The position numbers and the translations under genes are program-made. Below are positions 33,993 to 43,097 of a stretch of 64,000 bases of DNA, in pieces. This DNA is from Pseudomonadota bacterium. Lineage in GTDB: Bacteria; Pseudomonadota; Gammaproteobacteria; Pseudomonadales; Pseudohongiellaceae. The notes under the pieces were generated by a model. It made no database searches, was not told the DNA's origin, and saw only the letters and a program-made list of their open reading frames with translations. The stretch lies in contig JAQBSZ010000013.1 in the NCBI GenBank assembly GCA_027623555.1, forward strand, positions 1 to 64,000. The letters are read 5' to 3'. Position 1 is the stretch's first letter. The number at the start of each line of letters is the position of its first letter.

Positions 33993-35726
33993 ATGAAATA
34001 CTCTAGAATATTCGCTGCGCTCTCAGTTCCGACTGCCCTGATTGCCCTGCTTGCACTGCCAACACAGGCAGGTGTGTTAACCGGCTCGGTCATGGGTGCT
34101 GACGGCAAGCCCATGCAAGGCGTACTGGTACGCCTGACCGATAACCGCATTGGGCTATCCGAATCGGTCTATACCAATTTCAACGGTGCCTACGTCCTGG
34201 CAACTGATTTGCAGGGGCAATTGGATCTGCGCTTGCGCACGCCCTACTTCAAGGACACAACGAGTACCATTGAAATGGGAGCTAACTCAGTTGTCGAGCA
34301 GGACCTGGTAATGAGCCCCATGACCGATGCGCGAGAAATCTCCGAGAGCCTTCCGGCGGCGTATCATTTTGGTAGCCTGCCGTTCGAAACCGCGGCAGAC
34401 GCCGATTTTAATCGCCTGCAATTTCAGCGTGACTGCCTGAGCTGTCATCAGATCGGCAATCCGTTCTCTCGTCAACCCCGCACACCCGAGTCCTGGGCAG
34501 CGACAATCCAGCGCATGCACCTGTACCTCGGCAACTTCGACATGGAGTTGCGCGATTCCCGCTCGGTCATCCTGTCTGAAGGTTTCAATGGCCAACCGCT
34601 AGCGGTGCGTCCGGAGTTTCCACTGGATGACTCCATGAGCGACATGAAGCTCTATGAGTATCGTCTGGATAGGGCCGTTGTTCCTCACGATGCGATCTAC
34701 AATCCAAACGATGGTCTGATGTATACCGTCGATCAGGCGCTGGATCATATCGCTATCACTGATCCGGCAACCGGTGAGACAGAATACGTCACCGAAACCG
34801 GTGGTGCGGCCATGTCTTTTCGCGCCGGCATCTCTGCAGAGAACCCGGTGATTGGTGAGTTCGATCCCGGGGCCAGTCACGGACCCCATTCTCTGGACAT
34901 GGGTCTGGATGGAAAATATTACGTGACTAATACCGGCACGCGCAGCATCGGGGTATTCAATCCGCAGACCCGTGAATGGGAAGCAGCCCATCTGATTGCT
35001 GCAGAAACCGGAGCGAATTATCCACACACGATTCGGGTCGATGCCAAAGGCATTGTCTGGTTCACCTTCGCCGGTTCTGAACATGTTGGCCGGCTTGATC
35101 CTGTGAGCGGAGTGTTCACTATTCTTAATCTGCCTCTGCATGCACCTATGGGAATTGCCGGTACCACCCAACCCTATGGTATCGATATCAATCCTGTCGA
35201 CGGGTCAGTCTGGTATGGACGCCTGTTCGCTGACAAAGTGGGACGCATCGACTCCGAGACTCTCGAGATCACTGAATACAATTCTCCGGTAAGCGGCCCA
35301 CGTCGCATGCATTTCGACAAGAGCGGGGTGCTCTGGGTAGCCGGTTATTCCGAAGGTATGCTGGCACGCATCGAGCCGGAAGGATTTCAGACCAAGGTTT
35401 ATCCGATGCCGGAATTCGCTGCCGGATTTCGCCCAGCACCCTATGCATTGGGCGTGCATCCCGACAGCCAGGACATCTGGCTGAATGAAAACATGACGGA
35501 TCGTCTGTATCGGTTTATACCGGAAGAAGAACGCTTTATTGTCTACCCGGTGCCGCTGTCCGGAACCTACACCCGCGACATGACATTCACCACCGAGGGC
35601 AGAGTGTGCACCTCCAATAACCCAATTCCAGCGCCGTCTCTGGAAGGGGGAGTGTTGCAAATCCTCTGCATCGATCCCTATTACGATCCGCAGCAGGCCG
35701 CAGGGGTGGCATTCAGTCAAAAATAA
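33993..35726 (+). CDS. heme c-containing Vgb-like beta-propeller protein
   Basis: 577 residues from MKYSRIFAAL; an upstream in-frame start inside the permease gene is unlikely. Signal peptide to about 26 (TQA/GVL), a carboxypeptidase-regulatory-like beta-sandwich (27-108), a heme c site CLSCH (Cys148-Cys151-His152) and then a propeller with blades such as GPHSLDMGLDGKYYVTN, PHTIRVDAKGIVWFTF and PYGIDINPVDGSVWYG. The blade wording is like virginiamycin B lyase (Vgb/SMP-30), but the catalytic residues cannot be judged. It is a periplasmic electron-accepting or -sensing protein; substrate unknown. Confidence 0.78.
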   Translation: MKYSRIFAALSVPTALIALLALPTQAGVLTGSVMGADGKPMQGVLVRLTDNRIGLSESVYTNFNGAYVLATDLQGQLDLRLRTPYFKDTTSTIEMGANSVVEQDLVMSPMTDAREISESLPAAYHFGSLPFETAADADFNRLQFQRDCLSCHQIGNPFSRQPRTPESWAATIQRMHLYLGNFDMELRDSRSVILSEGFNGQPLAVRPEFPLDDSMSDMKLYEYRLDRAVVPHDAIYNPNDGLMYTVDQALDHIAITDPATGETEYVTETGGAAMSFRAGISAENPVIGEFDPGASHGPHSLDMGLDGKYYVTNTGTRSIGVFNPQTREWEAAHLIAAETGANYPHTIRVDAKGIVWFTFAGSEHVGRLDPVSGVFTILNLPLHAPMGIAGTTQPYGIDINPVDGSVWYGRLFADKVGRIDSETLEITEYNSPVSGPRRMHFDKSGVLWVAGYSEGMLARIEPEGFQTKVYPMPEFAAGFRPAPYALGVHPDSQDIWLNENMTDRLYRFIPEEERFIVYPVPLSGTYTRDMTFTTEGRVCTSNNPIPAPSLEGGVLQILCIDPYYDPQQAAGVAFSQK

Positions 35727-35787
35727 CAAGCCGCTGAAATAGACCGAGAAGAGACTTGAGAGCTAATAAAAAGAAGCGAGAATTAAA

Positions 35788-36531
35788 ATGAATAAGAAGC
35801 ACCTGCCTGGAATAACTCGGCGTAAAATTAACAAGGCGCTGACCTTTTCAGCATTGAGCCTGGCAACGGGATTGTCCTTCTCTTCAGGCAGTGCCCAAAC
35901 CAATAATCCCCTGCGCATTGGCATTATCGGCTCCGGTCAGATGGGTGGAGCTGTTGGACTGCGCTGGGCCGAGGCTGGTCATGAAGTTTTTTTCTCCTCT
36001 CGCAACCCCGGGCAACTGGATGAGTTAGTGCAGCAGGCTGGCAGCAAGGCGCAGGCGGGTTATCCTGCCGACGCCGTGGCTTTTGGCGAAGTTATCCTGA
36101 TTGCCGTGCCTTATGGTGCGTTGCCGCAGATCGGTAAGGACTATGCCGCACAGATGGCGGGCAAGATTGTCATCGATTGCGGCAATCCTCGCGCCGATCG
36201 CGACGGGCCTATGGCAGATGATGCGATAGCAAGAGGCACCGGCATCGCCTCTTCCGGATACCTGCCCGGCGCCCGCCTGGTGCGGGCACTCAATGCCGTC
36301 AGTTTTACCCAGGTAAACCAGGCAGCGCATCGTGAAGGCGAACTGATAGGCGTGCCGATCGCCGGAGATGATCCTGAAGCGGTGCGGGTCGCCACGCAGC
36401 TGGTCAGCGATGCCGGATTCGAGCCAGTGATCGTTGGCGGACTGGAAAGTGCGCGTCGGTTCGACCGTGGCACGCAAGTGTACGTGCGCGGGATGACAGC
36501 ACGGCAGTTGAGAGAGGCACTGAATCTCTGA
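35788..36531 (+). CDS. Tat-exported NADP-binding oxidoreductase (F420-dependent NADP reductase-like)
   Basis: 247 residues. An N-terminal twin-arginine-like signal (TRRKINKALTF, then a hydrophobic run to GSAQT). The Rossmann motif GIIGSGQMGGAVG (about 44-56), SSRNP binding NADP phosphate, and NPRADRDGP follow. The fold is that of NADPH-dependent F420 reductases and NAD(P)-binding F420-like proteins. An exported Rossmann enzyme is unusual because the periplasm lacks free NADP; Tat export would bring the cofactor in folded form. The signal and the 62-bp gap to the previous gene are clear. Confidence 0.75.
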   Translation: MNKKHLPGITRRKINKALTFSALSLATGLSFSSGSAQTNNPLRIGIIGSGQMGGAVGLRWAEAGHEVFFSSRNPGQLDELVQQAGSKAQAGYPADAVAFGEVILIAVPYGALPQIGKDYAAQMAGKIVIDCGNPRADRDGPMADDAIARGTGIASSGYLPGARLVRALNAVSFTQVNQAAHREGELIGVPIAGDDPEAVRVATQLVSDAGFEPVIVGGLESARRFDRGTQVYVRGMTARQLREALNL

Positions 36532-36599
36532 TTAAACCAGAGCGGCTCACCAACCAAATATTCCTGATTAATGTTCCCTGACAGCTGATCAATAACGCA

Positions 36600-37448
36600 A
36601 TGGCTATGCAATCCGGAACATTTCGCGCCCGGGATGGGCTCCAGCTATTCTGGCAGGGCTGGCTACCCGACACATCTCCCCAGGGAACCATTCTCATCGC
36701 GCATGGTGCCGGTGAGCATTGCGGTCGTTATAGGCACCTTGTCGAGTATTTCCAGACCAGAGGATATTGTCTGTACGGTTTTGACTTCCGCGGGCATGGA
36801 CGTTCCGAAGGGGTGCGAGGAGATGTTCTGGGCTGGGAGCAGTATCGCAACGATGTGCACAGTTTTATCAGCTGGGTATTGTCTAGAGAACCAACTGAAC
36901 CACTGTTCCTGTTCGGGCACAGCATGGGCGGGCAGATAGTACTGGACTACCTGACCATGGAACGACACGAAGATGAACCGGTTCATCACGCCAGCATTGC
37001 CAGTGTAATTACCTCCGGTGCCGCGATTGCACAGCCGCGGGTCAATCCTTTATTAGTGCTGATTGGAAAACTGCTCTCCCGGTTGCTGCCCACATTCTCC
37101 CTCAGCAATGGCCTGAACACCGACCTGATAAGCAGAGATAATCAGGAAGTAAAAGCCTATCGAGAGGATCCCCTGGTGGCTTCGAAAGTCACCGCGAGAT
37201 GGGCTGCTGGTTTTTTCCAGGCAATCAAGCGCGTCCAGTCCAATGCTCACCGACAGCGGCTGCCTATTTTCATGTATCACGGTGGTGCCGATCAGATAAT
37301 TCCAGCGATTGGTAGCAGGCAGTATTTCAGTAAGCTAGGCATGGCGGACAAGAAGCTGACGATTTACGACGGCGGCTATCACGAGCCCCACAATGATCTG
37401 CAAAAACAGGAAGTATTCAGCGACATCGAACGCTGGCTGACGCGGTAA
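36600..37448 (+). CDS. alpha/beta hydrolase (lysophospholipase/monoacylglycerol lipase-like)
   Basis: 282 residues. HGAGEHCGRY forms the oxyanion region, FDFRGHGRSEG follows, and the nucleophile elbow is GHSMGG (Ser at about 107). Catalytic Asp is in GGADQIIP and the catalytic His in GGYHEPHND. This is the PldB/MGL pattern of lipid esterases. No signal peptide is visible, so it acts in the cytoplasm. Short, isolated gene followed by a terminator. Confidence 0.88.
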   Translation: MAMQSGTFRARDGLQLFWQGWLPDTSPQGTILIAHGAGEHCGRYRHLVEYFQTRGYCLYGFDFRGHGRSEGVRGDVLGWEQYRNDVHSFISWVLSREPTEPLFLFGHSMGGQIVLDYLTMERHEDEPVHHASIASVITSGAAIAQPRVNPLLVLIGKLLSRLLPTFSLSNGLNTDLISRDNQEVKAYREDPLVASKVTARWAAGFFQAIKRVQSNAHRQRLPIFMYHGGADQIIPAIGSRQYFSKLGMADKKLTIYDGGYHEPHNDLQKQEVFSDIERWLTR

Positions 37449-37498
37449 AGCAAGGAAGCGTCAAAGAAACACTAAGGAAAGGAAACGATAGTCGAAAG

Positions 37499-37535
37499 AA
37501 AAAAGGGGTAGAGTGATTCTCTACCCCCTTTTTTA
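37499..37535. terminator. bidirectional terminator between convergent genes
   Basis: AAAAAGGGGTAGAG-TGATT-CTCTACCCCCTTTTTT; a strong stem flanked by A and T runs, between the hydrolase stop and the IorB-like stop. Confidence 0.93.
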
Positions 37536-37543
37536 GCAGGTGC

Positions 37544-39760
37544 TCAGACTTGTGCTACCGGAGTGGACCTGGAAAAGTCGTGCTTGCTCAGCGGTAGTTC
37601 CCGCACCCGCTGCCCGGTAAGAATATAGATTGCGTTAGTCACAGCCGCGGCGATCGGTGGCGTGGCCGGTTCGCCCAGTCCTCCCAGTTCATGACCGGAT
37701 TCGACGATATGCACGTCGATATCCGGGGTTGTCGCTAGTCGCACCATCTCGTAGTCCGGGAAGTTGCCATTCGCCACTCGGCCATTCTCAATCTTGATCT
37801 CGCCATACATGGCGGCAGTCAGTCCGAAAATGATACCGCTCTCAACCTGTTGCTCGACAGTATCGGGATTCACCGCCCAGCCACAGTCGATTGCACAGGT
37901 AACCTTGTGAACGACAGGCTTATTGTTCGCATCCATGGAGACTTCGGCGACCTCGGCGACGATACTGCCGAAGCTTTCCTGCACCGCAATGCCAAGGGCA
38001 TGACCCTCAGGCAGGTTGCGCCCATAACCCGCGGCTTCCGCTGCCACTTCCAGGACTTTTCGATGGCGTGGATGTTCCTGCAACATGTCCATGCGAAACT
38101 GGTAAGGATTCCGGCCGGCACGGTGCGCTATCTCATCCATGAACGACTCGGTAAAGAAAGTCTGTTGGGAATGATCCACGCTGCGCCAGGCCGCAATCGG
38201 CACGTGCGTATCTCCGTCCACTACCCGGATTGATTGGTTCTCGATCGCATAGGGGATATGCGATGCACCGGGAACCTGGATCGGTCCAGTGAATCGATTG
38301 TGCCAGGCCAGTACATTATTGTTGGCATCGAAGGCCGCCTTGAAGTTGCTGCTTACCGCAGGCCGGTAATAATCCTGCTGCATGTCATCTTCGCGGCTGA
38401 AGATCGTCTTCACCGGCACGTCGAACTGCTTTGCGATCAACGTGGCATGATCGATCATGTTCCAGTTAAAGGGTAAGCGTCGCCCGAAACCACCACCGCA
38501 ATAAGTCTGGTGGAAGGTCACATCGTCTTCACCTAATCCGGCTATCTTTGCTACCCGACCCTTAATGCCCAGTGCATCCTGGGTGCTGGTCCAGAGATCG
38601 GCCTTGTCACCCTGGATGTGCACGGTGCAGTTCATGGGTTCCATCGGTGCATGGGCAAGATAGGGCACGCGGTAGTTGCCTTCGATGATATCGGCAGCGG
38701 ATTCCATGGCGGCTTCGGCATCACCAACTTCTTTGTCTTTGCTGCCATTGCTCGCAGCCAGTTCCCGGTCGAAGCGAGCCGCGATATCGGCGCTGGAAAC
38801 GCTGTCATATTCCGAACTGGAAAATTCAGCCTTCACCAGCTTGAGTGCTTCCTTGGCGCGCCAATAGCTGTCGGCGACGACGGCGACAGAATCTTCCAGT
38901 TGCACAATCTTCTTCACTCCGCGCTGCGCTCGGGCTTCGCGGGCATCGACTGATACCAGCTTGGTACCGAACACCGGCGCCATCTGGATTGCGGCATAGA
39001 GCATGTCATCGCTATGTGCATCCAGGCCATAGAACGCCGACCCATCGACCTTGGGAGGAATATCATTACGCGAGATTGCCTTGCCCATGATCTTGAATTC
39101 GGAGCGATCCTTTAATGTCGGATTTTCCGGAGGCTCCATGACCGCAGCCTGGGCTGCCAATTGACCATAGCTATAGGAACGCCCCGACGCATTGTGATGA
39201 ACATGGCTCAGCTCGGTGGTGAGTTCTGACACGGGTACGCCCCAACGCACCGCAGCGGTCTCCATCAGCAATTCACGGGCAGCGGCGCCGGCGGTACGCA
39301 TGCCATATTCACCCGTGTAGCGAACCGAAGAGCTACCACCGGTAATCTGCAGGTTGCCAATCTCGGCCACAGCAAACGCGCTGGCGCCTACCAGGCCCAT
39401 CAGGAAATTCGGCACACCAAATTCGCCAGCGAAACCTTTCACCAGGTCGCCATTGGCGAACAGATCGATAGCGGGTGCCTGCTCGATGTTTACTTCTTCC
39501 CAGTTGGCATCCAGTTCATCGGCGGCCATCATGGATAACGCAGTGTGGATACCCTGGCCCATTTCGGAGTGGGGTACGTAGATCGTGATTGCATTGTTGG
39601 GCTCGATCTTGATAAAGGAAGTGATATAGCGTTCCTGACCCTGCACCAGATCGGAGTTGGCGCGGCGGTGACGGCTGGGACGTGTCGCCGAGTAACCGAT
39701 CAGTACACCACCCCCAACAACGGCGCCGGTGAGAATAAATCGTCTTCTGTTAATTTTCAT
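37544..39760 (-). CDS. molybdopterin-binding oxidoreductase large subunit (IorB-like)
   Basis: 738 residues. An N-terminal Tat-like signal (NRRRFILTGAVVGGGVLIG). The xanthine oxidase-family subunit of the isoquinoline 1-oxidoreductase (IorB) type contains GQGIHTALSMMAADELD, the cofactor segment CGGGFGRRLPF and the terminal GLGEPATPPIAAAVTNAI. It forms a periplasmic complex with the upstream 2Fe-2S subunit to hydroxylate aldehydes or N-heterocycles; electrons usually go to a cytochrome c, which is not adjacent. Specific substrate unknown. Confidence 0.9.
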   Translation of the reverse strand: MKINRRRFILTGAVVGGGVLIGYSATRPSRHRRANSDLVQGQERYITSFIKIEPNNAITIYVPHSEMGQGIHTALSMMAADELDANWEEVNIEQAPAIDLFANGDLVKGFAGEFGVPNFLMGLVGASAFAVAEIGNLQITGGSSSVRYTGEYGMRTAGAAARELLMETAAVRWGVPVSELTTELSHVHHNASGRSYSYGQLAAQAAVMEPPENPTLKDRSEFKIMGKAISRNDIPPKVDGSAFYGLDAHSDDMLYAAIQMAPVFGTKLVSVDAREARAQRGVKKIVQLEDSVAVVADSYWRAKEALKLVKAEFSSSEYDSVSSADIAARFDRELAASNGSKDKEVGDAEAAMESAADIIEGNYRVPYLAHAPMEPMNCTVHIQGDKADLWTSTQDALGIKGRVAKIAGLGEDDVTFHQTYCGGGFGRRLPFNWNMIDHATLIAKQFDVPVKTIFSREDDMQQDYYRPAVSSNFKAAFDANNNVLAWHNRFTGPIQVPGASHIPYAIENQSIRVVDGDTHVPIAAWRSVDHSQQTFFTESFMDEIAHRAGRNPYQFRMDMLQEHPRHRKVLEVAAEAAGYGRNLPEGHALGIAVQESFGSIVAEVAEVSMDANNKPVVHKVTCAIDCGWAVNPDTVEQQVESGIIFGLTAAMYGEIKIENGRVANGNFPDYEMVRLATTPDIDVHIVESGHELGGLGEPATPPIAAAVTNAIYILTGQRVRELPLSKHDFSRSTPVAQV

Positions 39761-39772
39761 TGCGATTCTCCT

Positions 39773-40246
39773 CTATGCTGTTGCCAGTGAACGGATGGCT
39801 TTGCGTACTCGCGGATAGGATCCGCAGCGGCATACGTTGGTGATCCCCGCATCGATCTCTGCATCGCTGGGATTGGGATTAGTGGCCAGCAATGCCGACG
39901 CGGCCATGATCATGCCGGATTGACAGTAACCACACTGTGGCACCTGATGATCTATCCAGGCCTGTTGCACTGCCGACAGGTTCGGTGGAGCAGGATTGGT
40001 TCCTGCTGCCGCTACGGCCAGCCCTTCGATGGTGGTGATATTGGCACCCTCGATGGCACTCACTGGAGTGACGCAACTGCGCACTGCTCTGCCGTCAACG
40101 TGTACTGTGCAAGCACCGCAGGAAGCGATACCGCAACCGAACTTGGTGCCAGTCATGCCGAGCTCATCGCGGATTGCCCACAACAAGGGCATTTCCGGTT
40201 CAATGTCCAACGTATGCTCGACACCGTTTACCTTGAAAGTGGCCAT
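39773..40246 (-). CDS. 2Fe-2S subunit of molybdenum oxidoreductase (IorA-like)
   Basis: 157 residues. It has two iron-sulfur motifs: [17 protein letters not shown] with a further cysteine in VRSC, and QCGYCQSGM plus [11 protein letters not shown]. It is the electron-transfer partner of the IorB-like subunit, whose gene starts 12 bp downstream. No signal peptide is present; export is presumably by riding on the Tat signal of the large subunit. Confidence 0.93.
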   Translation of the reverse strand: MATFKVNGVEHTLDIEPEMPLLWAIRDELGMTGTKFGCGIASCGACTVHVDGRAVRSCVTPVSAIEGANITTIEGLAVAAAGTNPAPPNLSAVQQAWIDHQVPQCGYCQSGMIMAASALLATNPNPSDAEIDAGITNVCRCGSYPRVRKAIRSLATA

Positions 40247-40287
40247 GTCTCATCCTCTCAATGGGTACTGAATTAGTAACCCAACAG

Positions 40288-40306
40288 CATATAGCAGCAC
40301 TATATG
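40288..40306. promoter_or_regulatory. palindrome between divergent genes
   Basis: CATATAG-CAGCA-CTATATG, 7-bp perfect arms, in the 165-bp divergent gap between the IorA-like gene and the iron alcohol dehydrogenase gene. It could be an operator for either promoter. Confidence 0.4.
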
Positions 40307-40411
40307 ATCGGCAACGGCTTTCTGGTTGACGCAATGAGCTTGACCAAAGGCATTCCGGGGTGTCTGTGGGAAAATGCCCTGCCTCAGATGAGTGTCGAGG
40401 GAGAGTAACGC

Positions 40412-41614
40412 ATGGTGAATACAGCGCCACAATTGGACCCTCGCGAGTTTAACTACAGCGCACTGGAAACCGTAGTCACGGGTGAGCCGGTGCTCTCGGC
40501 CTTGCCAAGATTGGCTGACAAACTGCAGGCCAGGCGCCTGTTTCTCATAGCCTCCTCCAGCCTGGCCACACACACCGAACAATTCGCGGCATTGCGGCAG
40601 ACGCTCGGACCTCGCTGCGTCGGCCTGTTCGATCGGATAGCGGCGCACACTCCTCGTGACGATGTGCTGGCTGCACTGCAGGCGGCCCGCGACGTGAATG
40701 CTGACTTGTTGGTGTCCCTCGGTGGTGGGTCGATCATCGATGCCTGCAAAGTAGTGCAGTTGGCCATCGACCAGAACATCGAGACAGAAGCAGAATTACT
40801 AAACTACGTGCAGCGCGCCGATGGCAGCAGGGGAGAAAAGGCCGGCGACTATTCGCTCTTTGCCGGACAAGCAAAAATCAGGCAGATTGCCGTGCCAACC
40901 ACTCTATCCGGTGCTGAGTTCAGCAACAACGCAGGTGTGCTGGACAGAGCGAGATCCGCCAAGGAAGGATACCGGGGTTCCAATCTTTGCCCGCAGGTCA
41001 TTATTTATGATCCTGAGTTAGCGACCCACACACCGTTATGGTTATGGTTGTCCACGGCGATTCGCTCGCTCGACCATGCCGTGGAAGGTTTTTGCTCGGC
41101 TGACTCCACGCCTTTTCTCGATGGTCATTTTCTGCATGCCTTGACACTGTTCGCCGAGTCTCTACCTCGCTGCAAGAACGACCCGGGTGATTTACCGGCA
41201 CGTGCAATCAACCAACAAGCCGTGTGGTTGGCCTGTTGCGGTTTGGGAACGGTCGCCCATGGAGCGAGTCATGGTATTGGCTATACCCTTGGCAGCCTGT
41301 GCGGTGTACCTCATGGTCATACTTCCTGTGTTATGCTGCCAGCAGTACTGAAGTGGAATGCAGCGCAGTTTGCCGATCGCCAAACTGCCATTAGCAGGGC
41401 ATTGGGAAGCGCCGGATCAGATGCGGCGGCGGCAGTGAAATCCCTGGTGACTGGTTTGGGTTTACCCACTTCCCTGCAGGAAGTGGGTGTGCAATCTGCT
41501 CAGCTCGATGAAATTGCGGAACGGGCAATATTGCATCCGGTCGTGCGTAACAATCCGCGCAAACTGGAGTCGGCCAGCCAGGTAAGAGAAATACTGGATC
41601 TGGCCTGGGCATGA
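40412..41614 (+). CDS. iron-containing alcohol dehydrogenase family protein
   Basis: 400 residues. The nucleotide motif GGGSIIDACK (about 108-117) is that of group III iron alcohol dehydrogenases and maleylacetate reductases. Metal ligands are in DHAVEGFCS and HGASHGIGYTLGSLCGVPHGHT. It reduces aldehydes or ketones with NAD(P)H or acts on maleylacetate; the family cannot be subdivided with confidence here. GGGAGA lies before the ATG. It is divergent from IorAB, perhaps cooperating in aldehyde metabolism (inference). Confidence 0.85.
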   Translation: MVNTAPQLDPREFNYSALETVVTGEPVLSALPRLADKLQARRLFLIASSSLATHTEQFAALRQTLGPRCVGLFDRIAAHTPRDDVLAALQAARDVNADLLVSLGGGSIIDACKVVQLAIDQNIETEAELLNYVQRADGSRGEKAGDYSLFAGQAKIRQIAVPTTLSGAEFSNNAGVLDRARSAKEGYRGSNLCPQVIIYDPELATHTPLWLWLSTAIRSLDHAVEGFCSADSTPFLDGHFLHALTLFAESLPRCKNDPGDLPARAINQQAVWLACCGLGTVAHGASHGIGYTLGSLCGVPHGHTSCVMLPAVLKWNAAQFADRQTAISRALGSAGSDAAAAVKSLVTGLGLPTSLQEVGVQSAQLDEIAERAILHPVVRNNPRKLESASQVREILDLAWA

Positions 41615-41705
41615 TTGGTAAAGACCTCTTGCATACAGCGTCATCGGTTACCTAACAATTCTTCTATATTATTTTTGATAAATCAACGTGCTGCATACTC
41701 AGTCT

Positions 41706-42392
41706 ATGAAGAAGCATAATCTAGTCGCTGCAGAAGCATTTGGAACCTTTGCTCTGGTCTTCGCCGGTTGCGGGGCCATCATCGTCAATGATCTCTATGG
41801 AGGAAGTCTTGGTCATCTCGGTGTCAGCCTGGTATTCGGGCTGATCGTCATGACCATGATTTACTCCGTGGGAAATATCTCTGGCGCGCATCTTAACCCG
41901 GCGGTGACACTCGGGTTTTTCTTTGCGGGCAGATTGGAAGCCAGACGCGTGGTTCCCTACGTTATAGCGCAGATCTTTGGAGCAATTACTGCAGCGTTAA
42001 TTTTGCGCTACCTGTTTATAGAGCATGTCACGCTTGGTGCCACGTTTCCTTCCACTGATCTGCCAAGGGCCTTCATTCTGGAAGTAGTTATTTCCTTCAC
42101 CCTGATATTTGTCATTCTTAATGTATCCACAGGTCATCAGGAGAAGGGCATCATGGCAGGTGCTGCGATCGGAGGCGTCGTTGCAATGGCAGCCTTGATA
42201 GCCGGCCCGGTTACGGGAGCCTCCATGAATCCGGCCCGGTCTATAGGACCGGCCATTGTAACGCTGAATTTTCAAAGCCTGTGGCTGTACCTGCTCGCAC
42301 CAGTGCTGGGTGCATACCTTGCCAATCCTGCCTGTCGCCTGATCCAGGGAGACGAGTGTTGCCCTGGTGAACAGGCTTTGACCAGAACTTGA
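41706..42392 (+). CDS. aquaporin/MIP family channel
   Basis: 228 residues from ATG (MKKHNLVAAEAFGTF); a GTG 18 bp upstream is possible. Six hydrophobic segments and both NPA boxes, SGAHLNPAVTL and TGASMNPARSIGPA, identify a major intrinsic protein. The selectivity residues cannot be judged precisely. The gene stands apart from its neighbours in orientation but shares strand with the GST after it. Confidence 0.92.
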   Translation: MKKHNLVAAEAFGTFALVFAGCGAIIVNDLYGGSLGHLGVSLVFGLIVMTMIYSVGNISGAHLNPAVTLGFFFAGRLEARRVVPYVIAQIFGAITAALILRYLFIEHVTLGATFPSTDLPRAFILEVVISFTLIFVILNVSTGHQEKGIMAGAAIGGVVAMAALIAGPVTGASMNPARSIGPAIVTLNFQSLWLYLLAPVLGAYLANPACRLIQGDECCPGEQALTRT

Positions 42393-42408
42393 TATAAGGG
42401 TGATGCTC

Positions 42409-43089
42409 ATGGCGGAAAAACCAGACATTGAGTCATCCCTCACACCCCATGTGACGTACTTTAATGTAAGGGGCCGTGCCGAAGTCATTCGAATACTTCT
42501 GGAAGAAACCAGCACACCCTATACCGAGCGACGCATAACAATCGATGAATGGCCGCTATTAAAATCGAATTTCACTTTCGGCCAGATACCCGTTTATGAA
42601 GAAGGCGATTTTTTACTCAATCAGCCCAATGCGATTTACCGGTATCTTGGCAGAAAATTTAATTTGTACGGAGATTCAACGCTGGAGCACGTGCGTTGTG
42701 ACATGGTGCAGGAAACCTTCGTCGATTCTCAGAATACACTGGGTGGGTTATATTGGAATCCCGATTTTGAAAAAATTCGCGATGAATTCGAAAAGGATGA
42801 ACTGCCCGTGCTGTTAACCAGAGTTGAGGATTTGTTAGCCAGCAATCCAATCCGCAGTGGTTTCTGGGTCGGAAGCCGTCTTAGTTTTGTCGATATTATC
42901 GCTTGGCATTTTCTGGATTATGTCAGGCCATTTTCACTGCAGACGCTTCAGCAGTTCGATAAGCTCTGCCAATTCAAGGAAAGGATAGAGGGTCGACCTC
43001 GCATCAAAGCCTACTTGCAGTCCAGTCGCCGCCCGAAAACTCTGACCGTTTCCCTGTCACCATTCGGCGGCACGCCGGAGACCAGTTGA
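42409..43089 (+). CDS. glutathione S-transferase, Sigma/Pi-like
   Basis: 226 residues from ATG with ATAAGGG upstream. YFNVRGRAEVIRILLEE has the catalytic Tyr followed by RGRAE, typical of Sigma/Pi/Mu-type GSTs from eukaryotes rather than bacterial Beta-class enzymes. QIPV is the cis-Pro loop and QPNAIYRYLG the glutathione-binding segment; the C-terminal helical domain contains the conserved SFVDIIAWHFLD. It probably conjugates or reduces electrophiles with glutathione. Confidence 0.85.
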   Translation: MAEKPDIESSLTPHVTYFNVRGRAEVIRILLEETSTPYTERRITIDEWPLLKSNFTFGQIPVYEEGDFLLNQPNAIYRYLGRKFNLYGDSTLEHVRCDMVQETFVDSQNTLGGLYWNPDFEKIRDEFEKDELPVLLTRVEDLLASNPIRSGFWVGSRLSFVDIIAWHFLDYVRPFSLQTLQQFDKLCQFKERIEGRPRIKAYLQSSRRPKTLTVSLSPFGGTPETS

Positions 43090-43097
43090 GCGTCAAG

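Noticed and set aside
41391..41644. Antisense frames at the end of the iron alcohol dehydrogenase gene
   Set aside because: They are shadows of a complete, motif-bearing gene on the plus strand.
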